Under the pieces are notes generated by a model, which was not told the DNA's origin, did no database searches, and saw only the letters and a program-made list of their open reading frames with translations. Shown piece after piece: positions 1 to 7,239 of a DNA stretch of 16,351 bases (positions within the stretch are counted from its first letter, which is position 1; every line of letters starts with the position of its first letter). Source of the stretch: Bryobacterales bacterium (GTDB lineage Bacteria; Acidobacteriota; Terriglobia; Bryobacterales; Bryobacteraceae); contig JAEUQE010000212.1 in the NCBI GenBank assembly GCA_016789785.1, positions 1 through 16,351 on the forward strand, given 5' to 3'. The translations under genes were made by a program, and so were the position numbers.

Positions 1-500
1 AGGTCGACGTGTTGCAGCCGGAAAGCCGTCAGGCAGCGGTTCCACACGCCTTCGATCTTCGGCGGCGGGACGCGGTGGATCGCACCATTGAGGATCGCCG
101 TGGTTTGCCGCAACGATCGCACCAGCCGGATCACGCGCCAAAGCACGAACAGGATGTACCCCGCCATGCAGAATCTGGCGGTCGTATGCGCGAAGTCCAC
201 CGGGCGTGGCAATGAAGGAGTCTCCGCCGGACCAGGCGCGGGGACAGCGTTTGCGGTCGCCGGCGCCGGAACCTCGTATCGCACCCGCACCTTCATGCCT
301 GGATCACTTTGCGCGGTGCGGACACTGGCCAGCGGCAGTACGAAGGCGGCAACCAGCGCCGAGAACCACACCGCGTGACGGTAGGCCGCGGGACCTTGCC
401 GCATCAGGTACACGCCCAGCGCCGCAGCGGCGGTGATGAGAGGAATCTGCCAGCTCGCGTTGAGCAGGAAGGTGAGCAGGGAATGGCTAATCGTCTCCAT
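1..500 (-). CDS. M56 family (BlaR1/MecR1-like) membrane sensor protease, N-terminal part
   Basis: The reading frame starts at the ATG at 500-498 and stays open to the left edge, about 166 codons, so the gene is cut by the window. Hydrophobic segments lie near residues 8-33, 43-60 and 107-127, with the RHAVW motif after the first one that is typical of M56 N-termini. In this family the membrane zinc protease senses a signal and triggers cleavage of its partner repressor. The HExxH zinc site should lie further downstream, outside the window, so catalytic competence cannot be judged. The start overlaps the last 14 bp of the BlaI-type gene, which implies co-transcription and translational coupling. 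The segment at about residues 70-105 is rich in Pro and Ala and is probably a linker. The ligand cannot be inferred; such pairs in Acidobacteria are very common and need not concern beta-lactams. Confidence 0.85.
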   Translation of the reverse strand, partial: METISHSLLTFLLNASWQIPLITAAAALGVYLMRQGPAAYRHAVWFSALVAAFVLPLASVRTAQSDPGMKVRVRYEVPAPATANAVPAPGPAETPSLPRPVDFAHTTARFCMAGYILFVLWRVIRLVRSLRQTTAILNGAIHRVPPPKIEGVWNRCLTAFRLQHVD

Positions 501-876
501 GTTTTTTCTCCAGTAGTCTCTGCAATCCGGCGAGCCGCTCAGGAGTCATCCGCCGGTCTTCGATCAGGTTGAGTACGAGGCTATCGGCTGAACCGCCGAA
601 GAAGCGATCGAGCATTTCTCCAACCGCATGCCTGACCGCCTTTTCGCGGCTCAGAGCCGGTTTGTAGACATACGCGCGATCCTTCAATTGGCGCTTCACC
701 CGGCCTTTGCGGTGCAGCACGTTGAGCATGGTTTGCACCGTGGTGTAGGCCAGGGAGCGTGACGCCAGCCGCGCTTGCACGGTCTGCACGTTCGCGGGGC
801 CGGTTTCCCACAGAACGTTCATGATTTCGAGTTCGAGAGGGGTGAGGGGAGGGTCGCTATTCTTCCGCCTGGGCAT
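487..876 (-). CDS. BlaI/MecI/CopY family transcriptional repressor
   Basis: This 129-residue protein has the usual size of BlaI/MecI repressors. Residues 10-75 form the winged helix, with the conserved start LTPLELEIMNVLW and the recognition-helix region AYTTVQTML (43-51) followed by LHRKG. Residues 76-125 would be the helical dimerisation part. In the family the dimer blocks its own promoter and those of targets until the M56 partner causes its cleavage between the two domains. The ATG at 876-874 is preceded by AGGAG at a spacing of 7, which fixes the start. The gene is followed by, and overlaps by 14 bp, the M56 gene. A near-consensus promoter and an inverted repeat containing the ribosome binding site lie directly upstream, so autoregulation is likely. 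The regulated signal is unknown. Confidence 0.93.
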   Translation of the reverse strand: MPRRKNSDPPLTPLELEIMNVLWETGPANVQTVQARLASRSLAYTTVQTMLNVLHRKGRVKRQLKDRAYVYKPALSREKAVRHAVGEMLDRFFGGSADSLVLNLIEDRRMTPERLAGLQRLLEKKHGDD

Positions 877-882
877 GCTTAT

Positions 883-939
883 CTCCTAAACTATTAGGAG
901 TGTAGACCGCGCCGCGACCGTTGTCAACTAAAATTTTAG
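883..939. promoter_or_regulatory. Candidate BlaI-type operator sites
   Basis: Two inverted repeats bracket the promoter. One is CTCCTAA-ACTA-TTAGGAG at 883-900: 7-bp perfect arms, overlapping the -10 box by two bases and the likely start site, and containing the AGGAG ribosome binding site in its minus-strand copy. The other is the perfect palindrome CTAAAATTTTAG at 928-939, abutting the -35 box. Both contain the half-site CTAA/TTAG. BlaI-family dimers bind dyads of this size. Binding here is inferred from position and symmetry only. Confidence 0.6.
899..927 (-). promoter_or_regulatory. Sigma70-type promoter of the BlaI/M56 operon
   Basis: On the minus strand a perfect TTGACA (927-922) is followed after exactly 17 nt by TACACT (904-899). 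Transcription would start near 892, about 16 nt before the BlaI-type ATG. This is one of the two best -35/-10 pairs I found in the window. Not tested experimentally. Confidence 0.75.
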
Positions 940-1165
940 GACATGAGCTGCACACAAGCCCGCCTCGCCCTCCTCAACGCGCATACCAGCTCAGGCGGGC
1001 GGGCCTCGATATCGGACTGTTCGAAATCGGCGTCAGATCGCAGCGCGCCGTTAGATCGCAGCGCGCCGTTAGGTTAGGCAAGCCGGCGCCGGCCAGAGTG
1101 GACCGGGTCATCTGTGCCGGCCATCCACGCGGGTCCAGAAACGCAAACTCTCTTTTCCCGCGAAA
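940..1165. other. Intergenic region between kinase gene and BlaI-type gene
   Basis: No gene is seen. It holds an 8-bp inverted repeat with a long loop (GCCCGCCT at 958-965 and AGGCGGGC at 993-1000), an 18-bp tandem duplication (1035-1070) and the 12-bp palindrome GCCGGCGCCGGC (1082-1093). One of these may end the kinase transcript, but none has a T-run. Confidence 0.4.
1035..1070. repeat. 18-bp perfect tandem duplication
   Basis: The unit AGATCGCAGCGCGCCGTT occurs at 1035-1052 and again at 1053-1070 with no mismatch; the next two bases start a third copy. It lies in non-coding sequence and looks like a recent slippage duplication. Confidence 0.9.
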
Positions 1166-3853
1166 CTACTTCCGATCTTGCAGTGCCTTGCTCGCGGCCT
1201 CCACGAAACACGGCGGCGCCAGACCCCACGCACGGAACTTCGGCAGACTGCGCCGGAGTAAGTCGCGTCCTTCCGCCTTGCCCTGCATCGCCAGAGCCGC
1301 ACCCAATCCCGCCTCGGCGGCTGCCACGGAATCCGCGTCCACGGGCTTGCGTTGATTGCGGCTCATCACGGCATCGCGGAAAGGTGTTTCCGCCAGCGCA
1401 GGCTTGCGATTCTGTATCAAGGTGAAAGCGTGGAAGACGCTCGCGTCGGTAAGAACGGCAGCGGTCTTGTCCTTCGCTTTCCCGATTTCGGATACTACCT
1501 TTTGTAACTGGAGTTCGGCCTGCACCGTCTGCCCGGAGCATGCCTTGGCCACGGCCTGCTGGCCTACGATGAACCAGTAGCCTTGAATCTCGCCGTAAGT
1601 GGAGCGGTACCCTTCCGCCGCCTGTCCCAGGAATTGCTGGCCCTCCCGCGGTACGCCCCGCAACACGCGAATCATGCCGAGATTGCGCAGCGCGTTGGCG
1701 GCCTCCGACTTCGCCGGTCCGAACACCTTGTTCAGAATCGCGACCGATTTCCGGAACGCGTCCTCGGCCTCGGCGTGCTTTCCCTGGCGTGCGAGAATCG
1801 TGCCCAGGTTTCCCCACGCGGTCCCCACCGCATGGCCTTCTTCGCCGGAGGTGCGTGCCCGTTCGACAAGCAGCGTCCGCGCCATCTGCTCCGACTTGGC
1901 GTAATCTCCAAACCGCATATAGATCATGGCGAGGTTACTAAGTACGGCCTGTTTCGCCGGATGGCCGGACGGTACGCTCGCTTCCAGATTCCGCAGGGAC
2001 TCTTCAAAGTAGGCCTGGGCCCCCGCCATGTCGCCCTGTTGATGACTCACCATTCCCAACGCGTTGAGGTTCGCCGCCAGTCCCCGGGTTGGGCCATTGG
2101 TCAAACTCCTGCGAATCGCCAGTGACTGCTCGAGTAACTTCCGGGCCTCCGCCTGATCCGCAATCTGAGTGGACAGGTCTTGCATGTTCTGCGCCACGGA
2201 CTCGTGATTTTCGCCGTTCAGCGCCCGTTGCAGTGCGAGCGATTGCCGCATTACCTGGGCCGCCCGCTCGCGTGGCCCCGTCTGCATCAACACGCGTCCG
2301 ACGTCGTGCAAAGCGGTGGCGGTGCGGCTATCCCGGTCCCCATGCAGGCGCCGGTATTCGGCCAGCGCCGCCTCAAGGTGCGGCATCGCCTGCGGATACT
2401 GTCCCCGGCTGAGATACACATTGCCGAGCGTGTGCCGCAGTTGCGCCCGCACCGCCGGATCGGCCTCGCGCGACTCGACAACGCTGCTCTCCACTTTGTT
2501 TAGAAACTGCCCGACCGTCAAATCGCGCCCGCCCGGAGTAACTTCCGCGTTGGCCGTCGAAAATAGGTCCACGAGCAAAGACACCACCTGATTGGCCCGG
2601 GTCTGCTCCAGCCGCGCCGTATCGCGTTCCCGCGCCACCCGCCGCGACTGCACCAGGACCGTCGCCGCCGACCCAGCCAATAGCAGCACCGACGTGAGAA
2701 TCGCCGCGCTCGCCAGCCGGTTGCGGCGCGCAAACTTACTCAGCCGGTAAGTGAACGACGGCCTCTGCGCAAGCACCGGCTCACCTGCGAGATACCGCTC
2801 AATATCGCGGGCAAACTCTTCGGCCGACGCATAGCGGCGGGCAGGCTCCTTCGCCATCGCCTTCAAGACAATGCCGTCGAGATCGCCCCGCAACCGGCGC
2901 CCTTCCAGCCTTGAAACCCTTGCCGCCACTGTGCTCGGACGGTCGGGATCCAGATCGAGAATGGCGTGTTCCATCGCCGTGCGCGTGCCGCCGTCACCGA
3001 ACGGCCGCTTACCCGCGAGTAACTCGTAGAGTAAGATGCCGAGCCCGTAGATATCCGTCGCGGTCGTAATCGCCTCTCCCCGTACCTGCTCCGGCGCCGC
3101 ATAGTCGATGGTCATGATCCGAACGTCGGTCCGGGTCACGGGCGCGGGATCCTCGCCGGGATCGAGCATCTTCGCCACCCCGAAATCCAGAAGCCGTGCC
3201 TGTCCGTCCGCGGTAGCCAGAATGTTGGAAGGCTTCAGATCCCGATGCACCACCAGGTTGCGATGCGCATGCTCCACCGCCCGCGCGACATCGCGAATCA
3301 GCCGCAGCCGGTCCTCGATCGTGCTCTTGCGTTCGCGGCAGTAATCGGTGATCGCCACGCCCTCCACGTGCTGCATCACCAGGTACGGGCGGCCATCGGC
3401 AGTTACTCCGCCATCCAGCAGCGGCACGATCATCGGATGAATCAACCGGGCCAGGATCTGGCGTTCCTGTCGGAATCTTACTCTCGCATCCATATCGGCC
3501 AGCCCGTGACGGAGTAACTTCAGGGCAACCTGCTGCCGGAATGGCGCCCCCTCGCGTTCGGCGGCGTATACCTCGCCCATGCCGCCGCGTGCGATCAACC
3601 GGATCAGGCGGTAACTCCCCACCAGGCTCCCCGACAGATCCTGCTCTCCGGCGCGCTGAAGCAGTTTCTTCTCGATCTCCAGTGGCGCCTCGTCCTCGTG
3701 CGCGCGCAGCATGGCCGACGCCTCGGCCATCAGCACGGGATCGTCACCCAAATGCTGTTCGAGGAATGCCTCGCGATCGGGGCCGGCGCCGATCTCCAAA
3801 GCATTGGCAAAGACGTCCATCAATCGTTCCCAGGACTGCGCGTCGGCGGGCAT
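1166..3853 (-). CDS. Transmembrane serine/threonine protein kinase with C-terminal TPR repeats
   Basis: This 895-residue protein has three parts. Residues 1-78 are a short N-terminal segment common in acidobacterial kinases. Residues 81-355 are a Hanks-type kinase domain with GGMGEV loop (90-95), catalytic Lys112 in VALK, HRDLKPSN (203-210), DFG (223-225) and APE (253-255), so it should be active; the first glycine of the nucleotide loop is replaced by Ala88. Residues 380-401 are a single membrane helix. Residues from about 402 to the end are helical TPR-like repeats, probably outside the membrane and used for protein binding or sensing. There are no PASTA domains. The start at 3853 has an AGGGAG ribosome binding site. 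It follows the sigma factor gene by 27 bp, so the two are one operon; phosphorylation of the sigma factor or a partner is a reasonable guess. Confidence 0.95.
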   Translation of the reverse strand: MPADAQSWERLMDVFANALEIGAGPDREAFLEQHLGDDPVLMAEASAMLRAHEDEAPLEIEKKLLQRAGEQDLSGSLVGSYRLIRLIARGGMGEVYAAEREGAPFRQQVALKLLRHGLADMDARVRFRQERQILARLIHPMIVPLLDGGVTADGRPYLVMQHVEGVAITDYCRERKSTIEDRLRLIRDVARAVEHAHRNLVVHRDLKPSNILATADGQARLLDFGVAKMLDPGEDPAPVTRTDVRIMTIDYAAPEQVRGEAITTATDIYGLGILLYELLAGKRPFGDGGTRTAMEHAILDLDPDRPSTVAARVSRLEGRRLRGDLDGIVLKAMAKEPARRYASAEEFARDIERYLAGEPVLAQRPSFTYRLSKFARRNRLASAAILTSVLLLAGSAATVLVQSRRVARERDTARLEQTRANQVVSLLVDLFSTANAEVTPGGRDLTVGQFLNKVESSVVESREADPAVRAQLRHTLGNVYLSRGQYPQAMPHLEAALAEYRRLHGDRDSRTATALHDVGRVLMQTGPRERAAQVMRQSLALQRALNGENHESVAQNMQDLSTQIADQAEARKLLEQSLAIRRSLTNGPTRGLAANLNALGMVSHQQGDMAGAQAYFEESLRNLEASVPSGHPAKQAVLSNLAMIYMRFGDYAKSEQMARTLLVERARTSGEEGHAVGTAWGNLGTILARQGKHAEAEDAFRKSVAILNKVFGPAKSEAANALRNLGMIRVLRGVPREGQQFLGQAAEGYRSTYGEIQGYWFIVGQQAVAKACSGQTVQAELQLQKVVSEIGKAKDKTAAVLTDASVFHAFTLIQNRKPALAETPFRDAVMSRNQRKPVDADSVAAAEAGLGAALAMQGKAEGRDLLRRSLPKFRAWGLAPPCFVEAASKALQDRK

Positions 3854-3880
3854 GCGGAATTCTCCCTACGTGCTTTGGCG

Positions 3881-4474
3881 TCATTCGCCGCCGGAAGCGG
3901 ACAGTGCGCTTTCAGGACCCATCTCCTTGCGCAGCCACGCGCGCGCCGCCACCCAGACCCGCTGCACGGTCTTCGAAGAAACGTTGAGCACGGCGGCCGT
4001 TTCGTCCAGCGACAGGCCCGCGAAGTAGCGCAACTCCACCACGCGCACCGCCCGCGGATCCAGCGTCTTCAGCCGCTCCAGCGCATCGTCCAGGGAGAGC
4101 ACTTCGTCCGCCTCGGCCGCCGAAAGCCACGCCTCCACTTCTTCCAGCGGAACCGGCGTCACCCCCGAGCCGCGTTTGATACGCTTCCGGGCACGCGCAT
4201 AGTCCACCAGCAGACGCCGCATGGTCTGGCTGGCGAGCGCAATGAAATCACTGCGATCCTCCGCCGCGAGCTGGCGGTTTTGAATCAGCCGAAGATAGCA
4301 TTCATTCACCAGTGCCGTGGTGGATAACGTGTGATCGCTGCGTTCGTGTTGGAGCCGGGCGTGCGCGAGGCGGCGCAAGTCATCATAGACATGTGGAACC
4401 AGCTCCTGCCACACGCTCTCGTCGCCTTCGTTGAAGCGGCGGATCAGTTGCGTGATGGGTTTGGCGCTCTCCAA
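3881..4474 (-). CDS. ECF-type RNA polymerase sigma factor (Sigma70_ECF family)
   Basis: With the TTG start at 4474 the protein is 197 residues, normal for this family. Region 2 covers about 16-95 (VYDDLRRLAHARL, TTALVNECYLRLI, and the RRLLVDYARARKR helix), and region 4 covers about 128-186 with the helix-turn-helix LSLDETAAVLNVSSKTVQR. These match the Sigma70_ECF type abundant in Acidobacteria and Planctomycetes. The frame is open upstream to a GTG at 4642 and an ATG at 4618, but the extra 48-56 residues are low-complexity and unlike the family, so I prefer TTG; its ribosome binding site is weak, so the start is uncertain. The kinase gene follows after 27 bp. No anti-sigma gene is nearby, so the kinase may do the controlling. 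Target promoters are unknown. Confidence 0.88.
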   Translation of the reverse strand: MESAKPITQLIRRFNEGDESVWQELVPHVYDDLRRLAHARLQHERSDHTLSTTALVNECYLRLIQNRQLAAEDRSDFIALASQTMRRLLVDYARARKRIKRGSGVTPVPLEEVEAWLSAAEADEVLSLDDALERLKTLDPRAVRVVELRYFAGLSLDETAAVLNVSSKTVQRVWVAARAWLRKEMGPESALSASGGE

Positions 4475-4680
4475 AGTTCTTACAGGATACCGCGAAGGCG
4501 ACGCACTTAGCGAACGGCTTTGTATAGATGGCAGGAGGGTAAGGCAGGAGAGGGGAAATAGCAAAGGGACGGGAGTTGCCACTGACTTCTGACCTTCGAA
4601 GAGCGTTCCAGTAGCCATCCTCTTGCGCGAAAAGCGCAGCACATTTCAAGTGCCTATCAACATCCGGCTTGTACGTCCTT

Positions 4681-4793
4681 CTACTTACGGTCCAGAAGCA
4701 GGGTCACCCGCCCCTTACGGTCGCACGGTTCGATCAGTACCTCCTTGGAGTCAGTAACTCCGAGTTACTCAGCTCGATCAAAAAACGACCCAT
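4681..4793 (-). other. Possible small or broken reading frame in the sigma operon leader
   Basis: An ATG at 4793 opens 19 codons (MGRFLIELSNSELLTPRRY) ending in TGA at 4734. Overlapping it in the -1 frame, an open stretch with no start codon runs to a TAG at 4681 and ends EPCDRKGRVTLLLDRK. The junction is an AAGGAGG stretch that reads as the two rare codons AGG AGG. The simplest reading is a decayed short gene; a leader peptide or a frameshift is possible. The ATG has no ribosome binding site. I do not recognise the protein. Confidence 0.2.
4753..4769. repeat. Perfect palindrome AGTAACTC-C-GAGTTACT
   Basis: Two 8-bp arms with a one-base centre. It resembles the inner part of the stem-loop at 6396-6429, which also pairs AGTAAC with GTTACT. 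It could be a protein binding dyad or a dispersed motif; its function is unknown. Confidence 0.5.
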
Positions 4794-5529
4794 GAACTCG
4801 AACTAACTCACGGTGGGCGCCTTTCTTCGCCCTTTGGAACCTCCAACTTGCCGGTTCCTGACTTCATATTACTCCTCTGGTTCTGTGTGTCAAGAGTTTT
4901 TTTTCGAGGATTCGGGAAGAGTGGATCAGCACCAGGTGACCCACGCACGAGCCGCCCCTCAACGGCACCCCGGCTGAGCGGCGAAGGTCCTTCAATACAA
5001 CGACATCCGGGGAGTAGCAGAGGGCAGTTTCCGGATCCGCCGTAGGCTCTTTCTCCGGCAACCCCATCGGGGATTAGACGTACCCGAAAGCGCCGGCCGC
5101 CCATCGATTGGGTTGGCGTCTGGCATCCCAATGTAACTCTTCTCATGCGGGAGAGCGAGAGGCGTGGAGCCATCCTCAAGGTCGACCCCAATTCCGTCGC
5201 GCCGTAACTGTACTGCCTCCGGATGGCAGGACCCCTTCGCAATTGCCACCGGCCGGCTTCGGTGAACCGATGGCCGGCAGTCGACGGGTGAGGTCAGCCT
5301 GCGCCGCTCCCACTTTGACCTGCTCGACAGGCGCAGATCGACGATGGCTTGGGAACATCAGACTTCCACCCAGGCGCATGCCCCTACTGTGAACGAAGGC
5401 GGCGCGAGGTCAACCGGTTGGGAATGCCGCCAGTTTATTTCTCGAAGAGTTGGCCCCTTTCCTTCCGCCTCGCCGCTGAGATGAGTGCTCAACCGGAAAC
5501 CCGTCTGGGCGCATCGTAAGGAGGGACAC
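4794..5529. other. Long region without a recognisable gene
   Basis: Several short open frames exist on both strands, the longest on the minus strand at 4808-5242. They overlap one another, are rich in Arg, Pro and Ser as chance frames in GC-rich DNA are, and show no motif or signal I know. Apart from the promoter and hairpins near 4815-4893 I see nothing definite. It may be a decayed gene or hold a non-coding RNA. Confidence 0.5.
4866..4893 (-). promoter_or_regulatory. Leftward sigma70-type promoter
   Basis: On the minus strand TTGACA (4893-4888) is followed after 16 nt by TAATAT (4871-4866), with an A-rich run just upstream of the -35 box. It points toward the sigma factor gene, whose preferred start is about 390 nt away, so it would give a long leader. 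Downstream lie two small hairpins: GGAACC/GGTTCC (about 4834-4856) and GGGCG/CGCCC (about 4815-4832). It could instead drive a small RNA. Confidence 0.55.
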
Positions 5530-6339
5530 ATGTCCAAGATCTTGCAGACCACCATCGTCGCCGCCCTCGCGGCTCTCACCATCAACCACGCCTTCGGGCA
5601 AACTCCCGGCCCCCGCCGTCATGCGGTGATCAACTGCGTCAAGGTCAAGGACGGTAAGAACGCGGAGTTCCGAGCCTACCTCAATGACGTCACCGCCAAG
5701 CTTTACAAGAGCCGGGTGGACACTGGTGAGGTCGCAACTTACATCGTCGCTGCGGCTGTGTCACCCGTTGGGCGAGCAGCGCGATGCGATTACCACCTGG
5801 TTGCCACCTACAACGGCATTCCCGCCGAAGTGAACGCCCCCGGAAAACTGGACGCCGATCTCAAGCGCGCCGGCCTCAACATGACTGCGGAACAGTTGGC
5901 CGCCCGGCGGGACTCGCTGTCCACGCTGGTCAGCCGCGAGACCTGGCGGACGCGTGAGATGGTGGGCGGCGGCGCGCAGAAAGGCGGGTATGGGCGCGTG
6001 AACTACTTCAAAATCCATCAGGGGATGACCGCGGACTTCGTCGCCGCGGAGGAGAGCGGATGGAAGCCCTATGCCGAAGAACGCAATAAGCAGAACGCCG
6101 GCCACACTTGGTCATTCCATACGCTCGTCATGCCGGGAGGCGAGAATCTTCCCTACAACGCCATGACGGTCGACGGATTCCCGAGTTGGGAGTCGCTGAT
6201 GAACAGCGGCTCCGGGCGCGCGATCTGGAACAAGGTCCATCCCAATCTCGACAGCACCGCACATTTTGACCGCGTCAACAGCATTTCCGACCGGCCGTTC
6301 ACCGACGTCGTGCGGATCGTTGACGTCATCCGTAAGTAA
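5530..6339 (+). CDS. Secreted protein of unknown function with two ferredoxin-like halves
   Basis: The ATG at 5530 has an excellent AAGGAGGG site 5-6 nt upstream; the frame is open to 5485 but that start is less likely. The 269-residue protein begins with a signal peptide (about 1-23, ending AFGQ). Two segments have similar layout: residues 31-100 (HAVINCVKVKDGKNAEF, then a helix, then DYHLVATYNG) and residues 154-225 (GRVNYFKIHQGMTADF, then a helix, then a strand and VDGFPSWESL). This strand-G-x-x-x-F-helix-strand order is what dimeric alpha-beta barrel domains show, so I infer an internal duplication of such a module. No catalytic residues can be assigned. It stands alone on its strand and is followed by a strong stem-loop. 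Function is unknown; exported, probably periplasmic. Confidence 0.85.
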   Translation: MSKILQTTIVAALAALTINHAFGQTPGPRRHAVINCVKVKDGKNAEFRAYLNDVTAKLYKSRVDTGEVATYIVAAAVSPVGRAARCDYHLVATYNGIPAEVNAPGKLDADLKRAGLNMTAEQLAARRDSLSTLVSRETWRTREMVGGGAQKGGYGRVNYFKIHQGMTADFVAAEESGWKPYAEERNKQNAGHTWSFHTLVMPGGENLPYNAMTVDGFPSWESLMNSGSGRAIWNKVHPNLDSTAHFDRVNSISDRPFTDVVRIVDVIRK

Positions 6340-6395
6340 CACCCCAATCGCCTGACGGCCCCAGCAAAGTCCGAATCGACCGCTTACTAACGTGC

Positions 6396-6429
6396 GCGGC
6401 TCAGTAACACCGATGAGTTACTGAGCCGC
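6396..6429. terminator. Stem-loop between convergent genes
   Basis: The arms GCGGCTCAGTAAC (6396-6408) and GTTACTGAGCCGC (6417-6429) pair perfectly over 13 bp around an 8-base loop. It lies 56 bp after the plus-strand gene and 15 bp after the minus-strand pseudogene stop, so it may end transcription from both sides. There is no T-run. Confidence 0.6.
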
Positions 6430-6444
6430 CGGCGCGTCACTCCC

Positions 6445-7129
6445 TTACGGCAGGCCGAACACCAAAACGGTCGGCCCGGCCCCGACCGCGACATACTGCT
6501 TCCCGTCGATCTGATAGGTCATCGGCGACGCCTTCCAGTTGGCGTTGGCCGGGAATCGCCATAGCGGCTTGCGTCCTGGCGTCGGCAGCCGCGGAGTCGC
6601 CGTTGTCGGCACCGTAGAACACCAAGCCTCCGTCCGTGCCGAGGACACCGCCCCAACTCCGGGCCATGCCGTGTTGCGGCAATTCCCATACGATCTTGCC
6701 CGTCTTTGGATCAAGCGCGCGCAGCACCTTCTCACCCGGCTCATTGGGCACGTTGCGTGTGTTGCCGTTGTAGAAACTCTTGCCGGCTTCCCACGAGCCG
6801 CCAGTCCGCGTGTAGATGGTGCACTTCTCGAGCGCCATCACATAGAACAGCCCGGTTCCGGGATGCCATGCTACCGAGAGCCAGTTGGTCGCGCCTTCCA
6901 CGGCGGGACAGGCCTTCACGCCGCCCGCCGCTGGAGCCGCTTCGTCGCGCACCCTGGGCCGTCCCTTCACATCGATCCCATCCGACCAGATGAGCGTCTT
7001 CACGAAGGGCGTAGCTTGCAGGAACTCGCCGGTCAAGCGGTCGAGCACATAGAAGTAACCGTTGCGATTGGCTTGCAACAGCAGCTTGCGAGGACGTCCC
7101 CGCCAGTTCATGTCGACGGCAGTTTCGGT
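6445..7129 (-). pseudogene. PQQ-dependent (quinoprotein) dehydrogenase, C-terminal fragment with a frameshift
   Basis: The encoded sequence matches the C-terminal part of beta-propeller quinoprotein dehydrogenases: GRPRKLLLQANRNGYFYVLD, WSDGIDVKGRP, NWLSVAWHPGTGLFYV, a propeller repeat (RALDPKTGKIVWELPQ), RSWGGVLGTDGGLVFYGADN, and WRFPANANWKASPMTYQIDG to the end VLVFGLP. Homology starts abruptly near 7129, so roughly the N-terminal 60% of a normal 550-600-residue enzyme is missing, including the signal peptide and much of the cofactor site. Near 6571-6576 two bases seem lost between DART and KPLWRF, shifting the frame; the last 40-odd codons are in the other frame. The remaining sequence is still well conserved, so the loss looks recent. 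Intact relatives are periplasmic enzymes oxidising alcohols or sugars. Confidence 0.85.
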
Positions 7130-7239
7130 TAATGTAGATCGCAGAAATGAATCGCCGCGGGCGGTCAGGCGAGCACGGAGGTCCTGGGCGGACGCGGGCC
7201 CGGCGTCCGATGCCGGAAGTCCGATGCTTTCCCTATCCC

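Noticed and set aside
1074..1817. 247-codon minus-strand frame inside the kinase gene
   Set aside because: It is a shadow of the kinase TPR region in another frame, rich in Arg and Gly, with no domain.
3541..4327. Plus-strand frames opposite the sigma and kinase genes
   Set aside because: They are antisense shadows of two well-supported genes and resemble no protein.
4808..5242. 144-codon minus-strand open frame in the large gap
   Set aside because: Composition is that of a chance frame in GC-rich DNA, it overlaps other frames of equal quality, and it has no motif or convincing start.
6445..7129. Intact short quinoprotein-like gene
   Set aside because: The C-terminal family motif is out of frame after about 6571 and the N-terminal half is missing, so it is a remnant.
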